Shown piece after piece: positions 37,158-50,349 of a stretch of 64,000 bases of DNA. The translations under genes were made by a program, and so were the position numbers. The number at the start of each line of letters is the position of its first letter. Positions within the stretch are counted from its first letter, which is position 1. The notes under the pieces were generated by a model that saw nothing but the letters and a program-made list of their open reading frames with translations, was not told the origin of the DNA and did not search any database. The DNA is from Ziziphus jujuba (lineage: Eukaryota; Streptophyta; Magnoliopsida; Rosales; Rhamnaceae): NCBI RefSeq assembly GCF_031755915.1, contig NC_083386.1, positions 8,060,001-8,124,000 on the forward strand. Direction: 5' to 3'.

Positions 37158-38728
37158 TCAGCCTGAATGGGTACCCTCGGGCTTCTGCAGAAGGAAAAAT
37201 GGTGGAAATGAATTTGTTATTGAAGCAAAACCAAAAATGACAAGAGTGACAAAAGACAAGAAAATTGTATATAACTATCTGATAAAGAGTGCAGAAAGTA
37301 ATCCTCTAGTGCAAACACACATGTATTTCTCTAGCACACACACATGTATTTCTTTCTCAAGGGGATTACTGGTATTAAGTATATATCCCATTCAATTGCC
37401 AAAGTCGAGGGTCCACAAAAACAATTTCAGGTCATTGTATATCCTAAAAAAATAAATAAATTAATTAAAAAAAAAAATTCAAAGTGGAGCTTCTCCTGCA
37501 AAAAATACCAAAAGAATACACAGGCTTTTTAAACAACTAGACTTGTAAATATTCATTCAGCTATGCATACGCATATAACAGACATTTAATGCATGTAGAT
37601 AGCACAGAAATTTACTGTTCTTTATGTACATATATCCACCGCATAGTTTTGATGCATTCCAGCTTATTGATAATATGGGGTAAAAAATTTTTTGTTGAAA
37701 AAAGGATTTATTGGTCCTGAAAAACCAAAGCAAGCAGAACTACCTTCAACGTGCTGCATTTGATAAGAAGACGTCTTCAATCAAACAAAACACCATGGCA
37801 AAATCATTTTTGAAGGATGGGGATCTAGACCAGAGAATAACTAAAAAGAAAAGAAAATTGGCATGATTATTTATTGCCTAACCTAAACCAATCACAAGAA
37901 AGAAAGAAAAAGAAGACCGCTGCCTTCCCATAGAGAATCAGCCATCTTCATGGCTAAGGTACTCACTTCATATCCTTACAGTTAGAAACTATCAATCCCA
38001 TTTGCAATCATAAAGAAGAAAGTCAAATCAAAAACTATAATTAGAAAATTTGACAAGCATATACACGCATGGAAGCCTATAACTCAAATTTCAAAACGTC
38101 TTCCAATAATCAACCGCACAGATTCAACACCCTCTCATTCCGCTTTTAACCATTCAAAGCTGTAGATTTAAGTTATAAATCCTAAACACAGTAAAATCCA
38201 TCCTGCTCTCAGTTTTCTATTGAACCAAACACTGCAGAGACGACCCATGTAAATAAAAATAATAATAATGGTAATAAAAAGAAGCCCTTTACCTTCCCAG
38301 AATTCTCTTTTTCTTTCTCGGCCTTCTCTTTCTCAGCCTTCAGCTTCTGTTTCTCCAACCTTTCCCTCTCCATTTTCTATTCAGTGCACAAAAAACCACA
38401 AACATAATTATTAAAAAAAAAAAAAAAAACCCTTACGAATCAACAAAGAAAAACGAAAATATAAAAGAAGAACTATATAGCAGGAAAAAAGGGTTTATGA
38501 TCACCGAAAAGGAAAATGAATAATTAGAAAAAGAGTTCTATTATTATTTTTTTCCCAAACGTTTTTCTAGGGAAACAATCACACCTGGATGTAGATGTTC
38601 TCAGCAGCACGTTCTTCTTCGCTCAGAACCCTGCCCTTGCTATCGCTGAAGTAGCGAGTTGGTCCCCGAGTCGACTCCATAGCCCGAGTCAGTACAGCTC
38701 GGCTCAGCACCAGAGATCTCATTGCCAT
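37158..38728 (-). CDS. IF1: Mitochondrial F1F0-ATPase inhibitor protein (IF1)
   Basis: Three short exons, 38728-38585, 38376-38293 and 37184-37158, all with GT-AG borders and phase-0 joins, encode 84 aa. The N-terminus (MAMRSLVLSRAVLTRAMEST) is rich in Arg and Ser without acidic residues until E18 and looks like a mitochondrial presequence, probably cut near RYFS (about residue 28). The mature part carries the plant IF1 signature, GRVLSEEERAAENIYIQ (32-48) continuing KMERERLEKQKLK, then a charged Lys/Glu helix. The last exon adds only KPEGTHSG. IF1 inserts this helix into the F1 catalytic interface and blocks ATP hydrolysis when the membrane potential falls. Intron 2 is 1108 bp, far longer than the coding sequence. 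A (CT)n run lies just before the ATG in the leader (38729-38747 on the plus strand). Confidence 0.9.
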
Positions 38729-38748
38729 CTCTCTCTCTCTCTCTCTTT

Positions 38749-39990
38749 TACTCTTTCTCTAGTAAAAGCGAAAATGACTGATCAAGTCAAACCACCTCTA
38801 GATGTTTCGGCTTTAAAAGGCGGCGTTTTCGGTGTTTTGTGGTTAAACTGAACCAGCCCAATTTATATGGGCCTTTTTCCCAAACAATCTCTTTTCTCAA
38901 AACTCCGGCAGTGGACTGTTCTTTTTGCGCCACAAATTTAACTACATACACCCCACCTATCAAATTACTAAAACACATTATCAGAAGGGTGAAAAAAACA
39001 ATTTATATTCAAGTTCGGTCAGAAATGTCTATGAAATGTTTTATATCCTCGTCCTATTGCTTAATGATTTAACTTTATACCAGAGCACAAACTAATAAAC
39101 ATATACACTGGAATTGGTTGGTTTTTTATTCATTACATTAGGATATACATGCATCACATTTCTAAGAGATTATTTGGTTAAATTCGAAAGCAATCGTGCA
39201 TGCATGAGATGACATTTTTCGAGTTATCGTTTAGGATTTTTTTTTTTTTTTTTGGGTTTTAAATTTTTCCCACAATTTTTAATAAATGAAATGTTTTTGA
39301 TATATATTATTATCTGTGCTTGACCTTTTTTTTTTTCTATAGTTGACTTGAAGTTTGACATTCATTTAAGACTTAAGAGTTGGATTGGATCAAGATTGAT
39401 CTCAATCTATAGCCAGAAAGTGAACATAAAAAACTTTACATCCCTGAAAAATAATATTTATATAAGATGTAATGGAAAAATAAAAACATTCATTTTCTTG
39501 GAAAATATCCTGAAAGCAAACACTCAAGACCCTAAGGCAAAGCAGCAAAGACTTTACCTGTCTAAGCTGTGCCATCTTTTCCACAAACTAGTTCCTTTTC
39601 AAACTTTGGCTCTTACTCTATAAAGGCAGCACTGAAAAAAATCTGTGCTGAAAAAAAGGGAAAAAAAAAGAAAAGAAAAGAAGCAGTACTGATAAATCAG
39701 AAAATAAAAATAATATATCTTTGATATCTCTCTCTTCTTCCTTAATTTTCTTTTTTTCTAGAAAAAAAATACTTCATTATGAGAAAAAAAAAATTAATAA
39801 ACAAAATAAATTTATTCTTTTGAAGATTTTCAAATTGGAGAATTTTCCACTCCATGGTGATTGGTCAACGAGAAAAACAGAGATTTCAGTGCTGGCCTTT
39901 GAGTTTTCAGCCCTGCCCATCAGCTCTGCCCATCAGCTCTGTAGTTGAGTTGACTCAAAGCAGGAAAGAGGCGGGTCTTCTCTTCTCTTC
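38749..39990. other. Spacer between divergent genes
   Basis: This lies between the minus-strand inhibitor gene and the plus-strand gene at 40166, so it should carry both promoters. No coding region is seen. A 14-bp direct repeat (TGCCCATCAGCTCT) lies at 39914-39941. Confidence 0.5.
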
Positions 39991-39998
39991 TATATATA
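39991..39998 (+). promoter_or_regulatory. TATA box of the gene at 40166
   Basis: TATATATAGC follows a TCTTC-rich tract, 168 bp before the ATG at 40166. The predicted leader of about 140 nt is CT-rich, typical of plant transcripts. Confidence 0.6.
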
Positions 39999-40165
39999 GC
40001 ACCCTTGTCTTCTCTGTGTTCCATTCCATAAAAATTCACATAACCAACCATACACTCAGATGTTTGCTTTGCTCTAGTCTGGCTTTGTAAGTTCTTTTCC
40101 TCACTTTTAAATCTCTTTTTCTTTCTATTATCCTTCTTCTTTTTCCCTTTTCTGGGCATATAAAT

Positions 40166-42283
40166 ATGGATAAATTTTCACCAACTCCTACCAGAATCAA
40201 CTCCAATTCACGTTTTGCTAAATTTTTAGAAGATAACAAGAATAAGATTCCCAACGATGTCATAGTAGAAAGAGTCACAAACCAAAAAGATCCTTCTCTT
40301 CAAAAAGATGGGATTGTAATCCATGCCTATACTCTTAGTTTGGGTTTGTATCTTCCATTCCATCCATTGATTAGAGAGATATTGAGTAGACTTTGTATAG
40401 CTCCAATTCAATTAGTACCTAATTGTTGGAGGATAATGTTTGGTATTTTAGCATTGAATTTTATGTGTAAAATCAACCTGGGTTGGAAAGAGTTTTGTTA
40501 CTGTTATGTAGTTAAGCAAACTTCTTCTGGTTTTCACTATTTTTGTCTCAGAGACAAAAACTATGCTTTGGTCACTGATTTACCCAATTCTGAGAAAGGT
40601 TGGAAAGAGGAATTGATTTGTTTAAAGGGCAATTGGGAAAGAGCAGCTGGGGACACCTCTAATGCTGTATACTCAGTCCCTAGAAGTAGAACTGCAACTT
40701 CTGGCCATTATTCAGGTATCTTGCTTCAACACTGAATTTCTAGGGTTGGGCTGGTACCAATGAAGCATTGCCACGTAGCAGTGACATGCTAACTGCCACG
40801 TGGTGGTACTTGACTAGTGCCTGGTTGGGCACCACCTTGTTTGTTAATTTTTTGGATACCATATGATGTAGTATTACTAGTTGGTTTTCATCAGATCCCA
40901 CTTTGAGTATAGACCTTATTAACTTTTTGTTTGACCATGGTGTTTTATCGTATCATTTGGTAACCAATAATTTGATAAATAGGGTTGGTGCATAACAGTA
41001 TTATTGTTTGCTTATTGTGTGTGTGTATTTGTATATATATATATATATAATTTTTTTTTGCTGATTGTATAAGTTTATATATGTTTTTTGTCAGGCGAAA
41101 TCAAAGGTTTCAAACCTGAAGATTGTGAAGTGAAACTAAGAGATTTGGAAAAGGCTTGGTCATTTAAATATAGAGATTGGAGATATCTTCTCAATCCAGC
41201 TAACTGGAGAATTGTGAACATTTCAGACATGAGGACAAAAAGCAGAACAACTGGCTCTTCACAGCTAGATGGGACCATGGAAGAAGTCACATTCCAAATA
41301 GTCAGTAGCCAAGAAAATGATGATCAGGAAGTTGAACAAGGTGAAGAACTGAGAGCTGGATGTTCTACTCAATCCGAAACGATAAGAGACTATTCATCCT
41401 CTTCGTTTAAGAAACGAAAACTGATTCGTTTAAGCCATGAAAAACAAATCCATCCTAGCCATTCTTATGACTCTAGTCCTCCTCTGCAATCGTCAAGTCA
41501 GCTCGAGCACCACGTGCCGCCCAAGGATCAAATTGATCTCTTCAGGAAGACAATGAGTACTTTGCATTATTCATTTTATAAAAACGATTTTGAGAAATCA
41601 GATGAGGTGTCTGATCTGTTTGAGAAAGATATTGAACTTTTAGAGGAGAAGACAGATGAAGAAACTGCTTTAGAGGCAGCACATTTAGTTATGAAGGTAG
41701 CTATAGTATACATACATATATATATATATATATGCAGCTTTTGATTTTTCTTCCCTGTTTATGTTTTTTCTTTTGTGTTAATTTGTTGTTTTTGTTTTGT
41801 TTTGTTAAGGCTGGAGTTCATGTCATGTCCTTTGTGAACCGGCTAGACAGTAAAAATATGATGATCAAGAAATTACATGCTATCATTGAAAGGCAAGGAA
41901 GGGAAATAGAAGAATTGAAGTTGGAGGTTAAGAGAGCCAAAATGGAACATTTAAAATGTTCAACAGCGGCAGAGATAGAAAATGTAAGGAAAGTTTTAGA
42001 AGAAGTAAGATCTGAGGTCACACAGATAAAAGAAATCAAGTTGCAGGATCAGAACAAAATGTCTCCTTATCGATCCCTCGAGCGAACTCCCTCTTATGGT
42101 GCTAGTGGTTTATTTGGTAGATCAATCATGCGAAGTCCATCTTATAGTGATCTATTTAATAGTTTAATGAGGGATTATGAGCCTAATGCTGGTGAAAACC
42201 ATCATCAAGGAGGTAATAGCCATGATCCACATGAAGACCTTGAATTCAATATTGACTTCCAACCCTCCCCCAAGACTACGTGA
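40166..42283 (+). CDS. Transposase_28/gag-like N-terminal domain with coiled-coil C-terminus
   Basis: Three exons, 40166-40715, 41095-41696 and 41810-42283, with GT-AG introns and consistent phases, encode 541 aa with no stop or frameshift. Residues about 45-165 (LYLPFHPLIREILSRL...NCWRIMFGILALN...FCLRD) resemble the 'putative plant transposon protein' family (Transposase_28, PF04195), which derives from retrotransposon gag-like proteins. Residues 230-380 are Ser/Glu-rich with a KKRK nuclear-signal-like cluster at 289-292. Residues about 400-460 form a coiled coil (IIERQGREIEELKLEVKRAK). The tail is Ser/His/Asp-rich. No protease, integrase or reverse transcriptase follows, and a TATA box and intact introns argue for a host gene rather than a live element. 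Function is unknown; domestication of a gag-like gene is inference. Confidence 0.75.
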
Positions 42284-43390
42284 CCATTGATTTATTGTAA
42301 CTTTTACTTATTTTATTTATATGTTTTTTTGGCTGTAGATCATTGAATTGATGAGTTATACAGTAAGCAATAGAGTACAAAAGAAATTGAAAAATAGAGA
42401 GGAGCACTTTCAATGATTTTTTTCACTCTCTTTAGGCAATAATTTTGAATTCAAATTTTCATACTCTAATGATAAAAACTAAAAAAACATGATCTCTCTG
42501 AATATCTAGTATAGGATTACACTAGCATGAATCTTTTTTTTATTTTTTTATTTTTTTATTTTTACTTTCTTCTTTATATTTCATTTTCCCTATCCTGTGT
42601 CTTCTCAGTAGAACTCTGCTCAGTAATATTTGGGACAGATTAAGAATGTGGCATAACTTGAAGTTCCTTTTTTAATTCATCATGATAATGCTCTCAAGGG
42701 TCATCATCTGCACCCTATTAGATTTTGATATTGTCAACCAGACCTTTCTATATCTTGCATACACACAAAATTTAGATTTATATGTTTTCTGGGAACACGT
42801 TACATACCTCAGCAAGCATATGCAACCGAGTGTCAGATTTATCAGCTGTTTGCAGAAAATCTTGGTATGTGCTTTTTCTTAGATTCTAGTACCATTTTTT
42901 TCTTGCATAACAAGTAATCTAATGAGCACTCTGTAGTATTTTAACTTACTTCTTCGAACTTACTTGGAATTCTATCCTTTACTTTTTCACTAATACATAG
43001 ACTTAGATCGCAAAATAAAGTTTACAACATTAGATAATAGAGAGATTATATATTTATATATAGCAACAATTACATACAAACCTCTTCGTTTCAGGGCTAA
43101 ATCCGAGAGAGAATGGGAAAATTGTGATTTTATTTTATTTTATTTTTTGAAACAGAAAATAGGGAATAAACCCAAAACTATGAAAAAAATAAAAAAAAAG
43201 AGGTAAAAAAAAAAAAAGAAAAAAAGAAAAAGAAAAAGAAAAAAGGATACCTAAATAACATAATTTGCTACAAGATAAGAGGAATCATCTGCTATTGTTA
43301 AAGGGTATTGGTACAACTTAAAGGTTTCTATATATGCAAGTTTTGGGATTGGTAAAATTCATTTAGCCAAGCCAGGCTTCGGGGTTTATT

Positions 43391-43615
43391 AGAGTTATTC
43401 TATGAAATAGGTGAATTTTTGATATTTCATCCAAAAGAAATATATGGTTTCACTGTGCACTATTATGGATGAGGGATACACCAAGACAATTTGAATTTTG
43501 AAAACAGGATTTCTGGTTCATAGAAATCGCATACCACAAGTCCCACACAGATATATAATACATTGTACACACATGCATGATCATGATCCGTACACATATG
43601 GCAAATTTTATACTA
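43391..43615. repeat. Left arm of a 225-bp inverted repeat flanking ABCB copy A
   Basis: Reversed and complemented, this arm aligns along nearly its whole length with 50648-50874. Shared blocks include GGATCATGATCATGCATGTG and GAAATCCTGTTTTCAAAATT, with scattered substitutions and short gaps. The two arms enclose copy A (7 kb) in opposite orientation. Confidence 0.9.
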
Positions 43616-43910
43616 CCGTTCTGCATGGATCGGTATAAGGTGAACTACATCAATAAATGAGACGTTGGATGTATCAGGTGCCATACTTATTCTCATTAAG
43701 ACTTATTATTGGTTTCTTTCTTAACAACTTCTTGCTCTCTGTTTTTACGCATCCAGTTTTGGGTTTTCAGAAATTGCAAAGTTTTCTTTAGGTTAGTATT
43801 TGGTGTACTGATTTTATTTTTGTACAATTGTTGTTGTTTTGATAATGAGATCTTTATTTTGATTTTGGATGAAAATGTGAACAATTAATGGTCTGGTGTT
43901 AGTGTTGTTA

Positions 43911-43912
<2 letters not shown>

Positions 43913-43947
<35 letters not shown>
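43913..43947. repeat. Poly(T) tract of 35 bases
   Basis: An uninterrupted T run, possibly the poly(A) tail of a minus-strand retroinsertion, but no element body could be recognised next to it. Confidence 0.9.
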
Positions 43948-43948
<1 letters not shown>

Positions 43949-44206
43949 TGCCTTCAAGAAATTAAATTGAGTACCCTTTAATAATCAAAAGCCTATCTTA
44001 TGTGTTCTTTTTTGGTTGTCCTGATATTTCAGTTTTGGTTAAAATACTGACATAAGCTGGAGATTGTGCTCTGCAATATGTACGTAGGAACCTCATAGAG
44101 ATACCTGTTCAAATATATTGAATGCCTTAAATGAATGTTTACAAGTTTGTCATATTCTAATTGAATTAGCTAATTCTTATTGGTTTGGAGTATTGTAAGT
44201 TAGTTC

Positions 44207-47200
44207 CTAAGAGGAGGGATTTGCATGTAAAGCGGCCAAAGAAGCATAAATGCCATCCTTTACATTTATCAAACTTTGGTGCTTTCCCTTCTCTGCAATC
44301 ACTCCATTCTTCACCACTGCGATTAAATCTGCACCCTTAATTGTAGACAACCGATGGGCCACCACCACTGTAGTCCGGTTCACCATAACCTGATCAAGTG
44401 CATCTTGAACAAGTCTCTCTGATTCAGCATCAAGAGAGCTGGTCGCTTCATCTAGTAGTAATATTTTTGGTGCTTTCATTATAGCTCTTGCAATGGCCAC
44501 TCTTTGTTTTTGTCCACCAGACAATTGTATTCCTCTCTCCCCTACTATGGTATTGTAACCCTGCATATCCATTCATTTCTAAAATAGTGAGAATGTTTAT
44601 ATCTTTTTTGGTAATGTTTGTGCTCTACGTTTCTCTCTTTTTTTTTTTTTGGTTTTTAAAAAGTGAATTCTTTTATAGTCGAGTGCTGTACCTGTTCTAA
44701 ACTGCTAATAAAGTAGTGCGCATTTGCCAATTCTGCTGCAGCTAGAATTTCTGCTTCTTTGGCATCTCCTTCATTTCCATATGCAATGTTGGCTCTGATA
44801 GTGTCATTGAATAAGACAGGTTCCTGGCTAACTAGACCCATCTGCTGCCTGAACCATTTCAGTTTCAGTTTTTGGATTTCAATCCCATCTAAAGTAATGT
44901 GACCGGAATTAGGTTCATAAAACCTTTGCAGCAAGGAAATCACTGTTGATTTTCCAGTCCCACTTTCTCCAACCAAAGCTACTGTCTGGTTAATATAATT
45001 TGATTAGTTGTTGTTTTTTCTTGGGTATGATTCTCTAAATCGGGTACAAACAGTTTTGTGTATTGAGTAAAACATGATCCCATGTTGCTAATTTATTACC
45101 TTACCAGAATGAATAGCTAAGCAAAGATCGCTGAATATTTGAACATCTGGTCTAGTTGGGTAATTGAAACTGACATGGAAGAACTCAATATCTCCCATTA
45201 CACTTTCCATTGTTGTTCCAGAGTCATCACTAGAGTCTATTTTTGATTTCCTGTCAAGAATTGCAAATATTGAAGCAACTGCAGTCTTTGCTTTACTTGT
45301 ATCAGGAGCCAAGGAGCTTGACAAAGAAACTCCAACCGCCATCATTGTGAGTGCAAAGAAAGCCTGTAAACCAGGAAAATGAATACAAGGAGATGATATA
45401 GAGAAGCTGCTGAATCATAAAACTAAATACATGAGGGACAGGAAAAATAGATGAACTTACTCTGAAAACATTAGAGAAATCTGTCTTGCCATCTGCAACA
45501 AGTTGGGCTCCGGCGTAAAAACTGCATGCATATACAGAATAAAATAATAGGATTGATAGACCCAAACCAACACCATTTATCAGGCCTTGATTTAGTCCTT
45601 TCTTTATAGGTCCTTGACATTTCTTCCGGTACAATTTCATCATCTTCTTTTCAGCGCAAAAAGAAGCAACTGTTCGAATACTTCCGATTGCATCCTTTAC
45701 CACTTGAGTTGCCTCCTCAAACATTTTCTGCAACCAATTACAGTTTCACTAGTGATAAGAAATAAATAAAGTTCTTTGAGTAATTTTTTTTTCACATTAT
45801 GTTAATGCAAAGTTACCAATATTTCCCCTAACTTAAGCTATTAGAAAGTGAATGCTTTCTAACAATTACCTTTGCATCTTCTCTGTATCCTTTCATGAAC
45901 TTAAATTGAGCATATACATTTAGACCTAGTAGAGGTACCATAACAAGGATTATAAGTGCGACCTGCCAACTTGCCTCGAAAGCAATAACTAATCCTGCAG
46001 TTACAGTTGCAACATTCTGAACTAGCAAAGCGAGAGTGTCTCCAACCAAACCTCGAATGAAAGCTGCATCTACTGAAAGCCTTGCAGCAATTGCACCGCT
46101 TGAATGCTCTGCTTCATCAAACCAACTTATTTCCATGTAAACTACTTTCTCGAAGCACATTGATCGAATTCGTCTTATTAACTTACACCCTGCCATGCCG
46201 AAAAGGTAAGAATATGATGGATAAATTGCTAAACACACGATGCCAAGACCGACAAATATTAATGCCCAAAACTTGGAATCCCTATTTAGTTTATGTGCTG
46301 GCTCAAAAAACGTTTTTAGTGCAGCAGAAAGCAATACACCATAAGCAGGTAATATCATCCCACTTATTGCTGCAAGTATGGATCCCAGAAGTAGTATTGG
46401 GAACTCTGGCTTGTTAAGAAGAGCCAGTCGAAAAAGTGACACTTCTTGAGGTACTTGTGATGGTGTTGAAACTGAAGTGTTAGTCTTTTCAGGTGCTGTT
46501 TCAAGTGCATTCACTGGAAATGAGCGAGGGCCACTATTTCCAATTCCAGATGATCCCTGGATTATGGAAAAATTCGGATTTGTATCCACAATAATTTCAG
46601 GGCTGTCTTGGTCATTGAAAGCAACTTGATCTGACTTTGTGTTAATTTCTTGCAACCGTATAAGTTGGCTGTATGCTCCATGAGGATCTTTAACTAGTTC
46701 TGAGTGTGATCCTGCTTAGTTGAAAAGGAGCCAAAAGCTATGAATTGTATGCATAAAGAACAATGGATTAGCATTGAAGAGCTCAGAGTAACATACAGAT
46801 AGACTTGGATGACAGGTAAGCTTATGCACAAAAATATATAAACAAGATCAGGAAGTATATTGACATTAGATAGACAGAGTGGAGGATATATTTAAGTGAA
46901 ACTTGCAATTATTAAGCATTTAGAGGATAAATTGTTGCACAATAACTAAGGTTTAGCACTTTTAGAGAAGAATTCAGTAACTAGATAAAGAAAGTATCGA
47001 CGTATGTTTTTACCTTCTTCGATAATTTTGCCATGGTGTATGACAGCAATTATATCAGCATTCCTCACAGTGATCAAGCGATGCGCTACAATGACAGTAG
47101 TTCGGTTGATCATAACTCTATCCAGTGCCTCCTGTACAACTCTCTCAGATTCTGCATCAAGAGAACTTGTGGCTTCATCTAGGAGTAGAATTCTTGGATC

Positions 47201-49542
47201 CCTAAGAATTGCTCTAGCTATAGCAACCCTCTGCTTTTGTCCCCCAGATAGCTGAGTTCCATGTTCACCAACCATTGTATCTGCTCCCTAAATACACAAA
47301 TTACAGAATCACAGATATTATATATATATATATATATATATGTATTAATATAATTTAAACTTTTAAGGAAAAGTTAAAACTATTAACCTGAGGCAGCTTA
47401 TCTATAAAGTTAGCAGCATTGGCAAGCTCAGCAGCAGCCCTTATTTCTTCAGCAGTTGCACCATCCTTTCCATAGGCAATATTGTCTCTAATGCTACAAG
47501 TAAACAATGCAGGTTCCTGGCTCACAAGGCCTATTTTCTGTCGAATCCATTTCAGCTGAAACTCCCTGAGATTAACACCATCAATAAGAATTTCACCGGC
47601 CTGGGGATCATAAAACCTCTCAATCAAACTTATCACAGTAGATTTTCCACTTCCACTTTGTCCAACCAGAGCAGCGGTTGTACCACTAGATATGGAAAGA
47701 GAAACTGATCAAGTATTAGTTCATTTGGCCGTGCAGGATAACTAAAATGAACATCTCTTAGTTCTATGTCTCCACAAATATCATCCAATTGTTGTCCATT
47801 TTTGTTATAAGCATCAATCTCTGGCTTCCTGTTTATTGTCTCGAACATTTTAAATGCTGCAGCCTTTGCAGCAGCAAATGAACTTATACATGGAGATGCC
47901 TGCCCAAGAGACCTGAAAGTTTATCAAAGTGGTAGCAAAGCAGAAGTGGATCTGAATATTATATTTTTGCATGCAAAAAATACACAAACATGTAAAGTTT
48001 TATATGAATTTGGACTGCAACTTACATAGAGGCAGTCAATATCGCAATTACTATACTAGCAACATCTCCTCCAGAGTATCCTTTCTCAATGATCATTTTC
48101 CCACCAAACCATACTGCGAAACCATAACAACAGAAAAGAATAAACATAGCAACACCAAAACCCAAGCCAGCTGCCAAGCTTTCTTGAATGCCGGACTTGT
48201 AAGCCTTTGTTAATAATTTGTTGCATTTATCTATTGCTTGCTTCTCCCCTGTGAATGATGCAACCTATAAATGAGGGGAACAATTATCACAGTTTATAGC
48301 TGCTACAATAAATTTGAGTAAAATCTAAGGAATCTTTCAATCCAAGTATGCATACAGTTCTGATCGAACCAATGGTTTGCTCTACTACAGTTGCAGCCTC
48401 TGAAACTGCAGATTGTCTATTTGTAGTCATCTTTGATATAGCCTTACTCATCATTAAACTAGAGATGGAAAGAACAGGAATCGAAGATAGCATAACAAGA
48501 GTGAGAAGCCATCCTTTGGCAAATGCTACAATGAAGCCTCCTAAAAATGTTGCTGCTAACTGAAGAAACTTTCCCACCTGGAGCAGGAAATTTAAAGAAT
48601 AGCATAGGCATGAAATTTCAACTTATTATCATGGTTGGAAAAAACTGCTAGTAACGAAATTTTTGTATGCCGCACTTATCGATCATTTACCTTCTCCCCT
48701 ATGGCATCTTGAATAAGCACAGTATCACCTGACATCCTCTCAACAATTTCCCCTGCTTTTGCTTGCTTATCAAAAAAGCCAACTTCTTGCCTTAATATTG
48801 TTTTCAAGTAAACACTTCTTATTTCTGCAGCTTGTCTTTCCCCAGTGACCATCCAACAAGCCACCTCTAAAATTCAGCAAATATGAGATAATCAAACATA
48901 TCTTGAACCACAACGTTATATAAATACATAAATACAGAGTCACATGTAAGTAAATTTTGTCTCCAGGGTACTTACGTAAAAATGAAGCAACAGAAGACCC
49001 CAAAGCCAAATATACTAACTGCAGAGATACCTAATGATAGATTGATAACAATATATTACTCACAGAAGAAAATCACAGGAATAATGTAAGGCTGATTGTT
49101 CATTATTGAGTGAGAGAAACTAAAGATGGCAAATAAAAACAATTGTTGAAATCCTACTTTGGAAGTCAGATTCCCATATGGTCTTGAATACAACATGATT
49201 ATTGTAGGAATAAAGCTCTATCAAGAAGTATAGAAATATTTGATGTACCTTGGAAACTTCATGAACCACTTCTTTTATGTTACTGAGTTCTCCGAAAGAA
49301 TTAACTAAAGTTCCGAATATGATTGTCCCCAGAGGCAAAGACATACCATTTCCAACAGCACCTATTGTTCCTGCAAAAATTAGCAGGTAATCCCAGGAAT
49401 CGGCAAACGAGAAAAGTTTGTAATATGGCACTGAATTTGTGCTTTCCTGCTTCAGCCTCTTGCTTGGATCTTGTTGATTGCTAGTATTTTCTGGTTCTTT
49501 CTCTGAATCCACTCCTCCACCCATAAATTTCTCTTCAGCCAT
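44207..49542 (-). CDS. ABCB: ABC transporter B family (ABCB4/11-like), copy A, with one frameshift
   Basis: Twelve exons: 49542-49249, 49030-48976, 48866-48691, 48577-48356, 48264-48026, 47912-47388, 47287-47014, 46711-45870, 45727-45461, 45363-45100, 44985-44692 and 44560-44207. All introns are GT-AG. If one base missing at the A run 47702-47704 (codon 399/400) is allowed for, the product is 1268 aa: TMD1, NBD1 (Walker A K419, LSGGQ 517-521, Walker B D541), TMD2 (from about 680), NBD2 (Walker A K1065, LSGGQ 1164-1168). Exon 6 is 525 nt here but 526 nt in copy B, which keeps the phase. Read literally, translation stops at about residue 420 and loses both NBDs. The other eleven exons are intact with no stop, so either a sequencing error in a homopolymer or a very recent loss is possible. 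ABCB4/21 relatives export auxin; the substrate here is unknown. Confidence 0.88.
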
Positions 49543-49610
49543 GTTGTGCACATGAATAGTTTATCTTACTACCCAGTTGACGACAAGAACCTTAATTGCA
49601 GAATTGGCTG

Positions 49611-49620
49611 GATATATACG
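49611..49620 (-). promoter_or_regulatory. Probable TATA element of ABCB copy A
   Basis: On the minus strand GTATATATCC lies about 70-75 bp upstream of the ATG at 49542. Copy B has the corresponding TTATATATCAAAC near 57279-57290, so the element belongs to the duplicated promoter. Confidence 0.4.
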
Positions 49621-49859
49621 TGGACTCACAAGTAAGGGAGTGAAACAGTTCTTGTTTTGAATGAGGAACCCATTAGGACTCCAGAAGAAAATAATGAATC
49701 AAAAAGAGATTTGGATGGTTGACAATAGACATGATCAATATAGTTTCTCAAAAACAAGTAATCTGCTTTCGTATTTGTTACTAATGTGTGTGATTTGCAA
49801 ATTTGGAAATCTGGTGATTCTGAATAACTATATATATTAATTAAGAAATTAAATAGTTT

Positions 49860-49861
<2 letters not shown>

Positions 49862-49890
<29 letters not shown>
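49862..49890. repeat. (AT)n microsatellite in the ABCB copy A promoter region
   Basis: About 14 AT units, 320 bp upstream of the start codon. Confidence 0.9.
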
Positions 49891-49892
<2 letters not shown>

Positions 49893-50349
49893 GTAACTGA
49901 TTAGGAAACATATTAACTTTTTTAATGTACCATGGAAATTTATTAGGAAAAAGAAGTCTTAACTTTAAATTGTACATGATCAAGAAATTAACATTAATTG
50001 ATTGGTTGAAAGGAAAACATCAATGATGACAATGAATGGGATTAATTAACAGTTAAGGAAAAACATCTTTGTACTTATAATCAGCTTCCATTATCCAATG
50101 GTGACTGGGGCTTCATTATCAACGATCAATATTCTTTAATCTTTGTTTATATTATATATTTTTGACCAAGTAAACTACGGGAGATAATTTAAAGAAGCAT
50201 TGATTAATCAGTTTTGTTTTGTATCATTTGGCTTTTAGGGTATTCCTTAATGGCTAAGCATGTCTACATAATATACATACATAAAAGAATACGACAAGTT
50301 GCAAGCAGTCTGTTAAAACTCTAATATATATATATATATATAGGAATAC

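Larger units (their letters stand above)
42284..44206. other. Spacer downstream of the ABCB gene
   Basis: No gene is supported; the frame 42682-42882 matches nothing I recognise. The stretch contains A-rich simple sequence (43190-43245), one arm of a large inverted repeat (43391-43615) and a 35-base poly(T) tract (43913-43947). Confidence 0.5.

Noticed and set aside
47690..47720. A tiny intron as explanation of the copy A frameshift
   Set aside because: Copy B has a continuous exon over the same place with only one more base, and no GT-AG pair fits.
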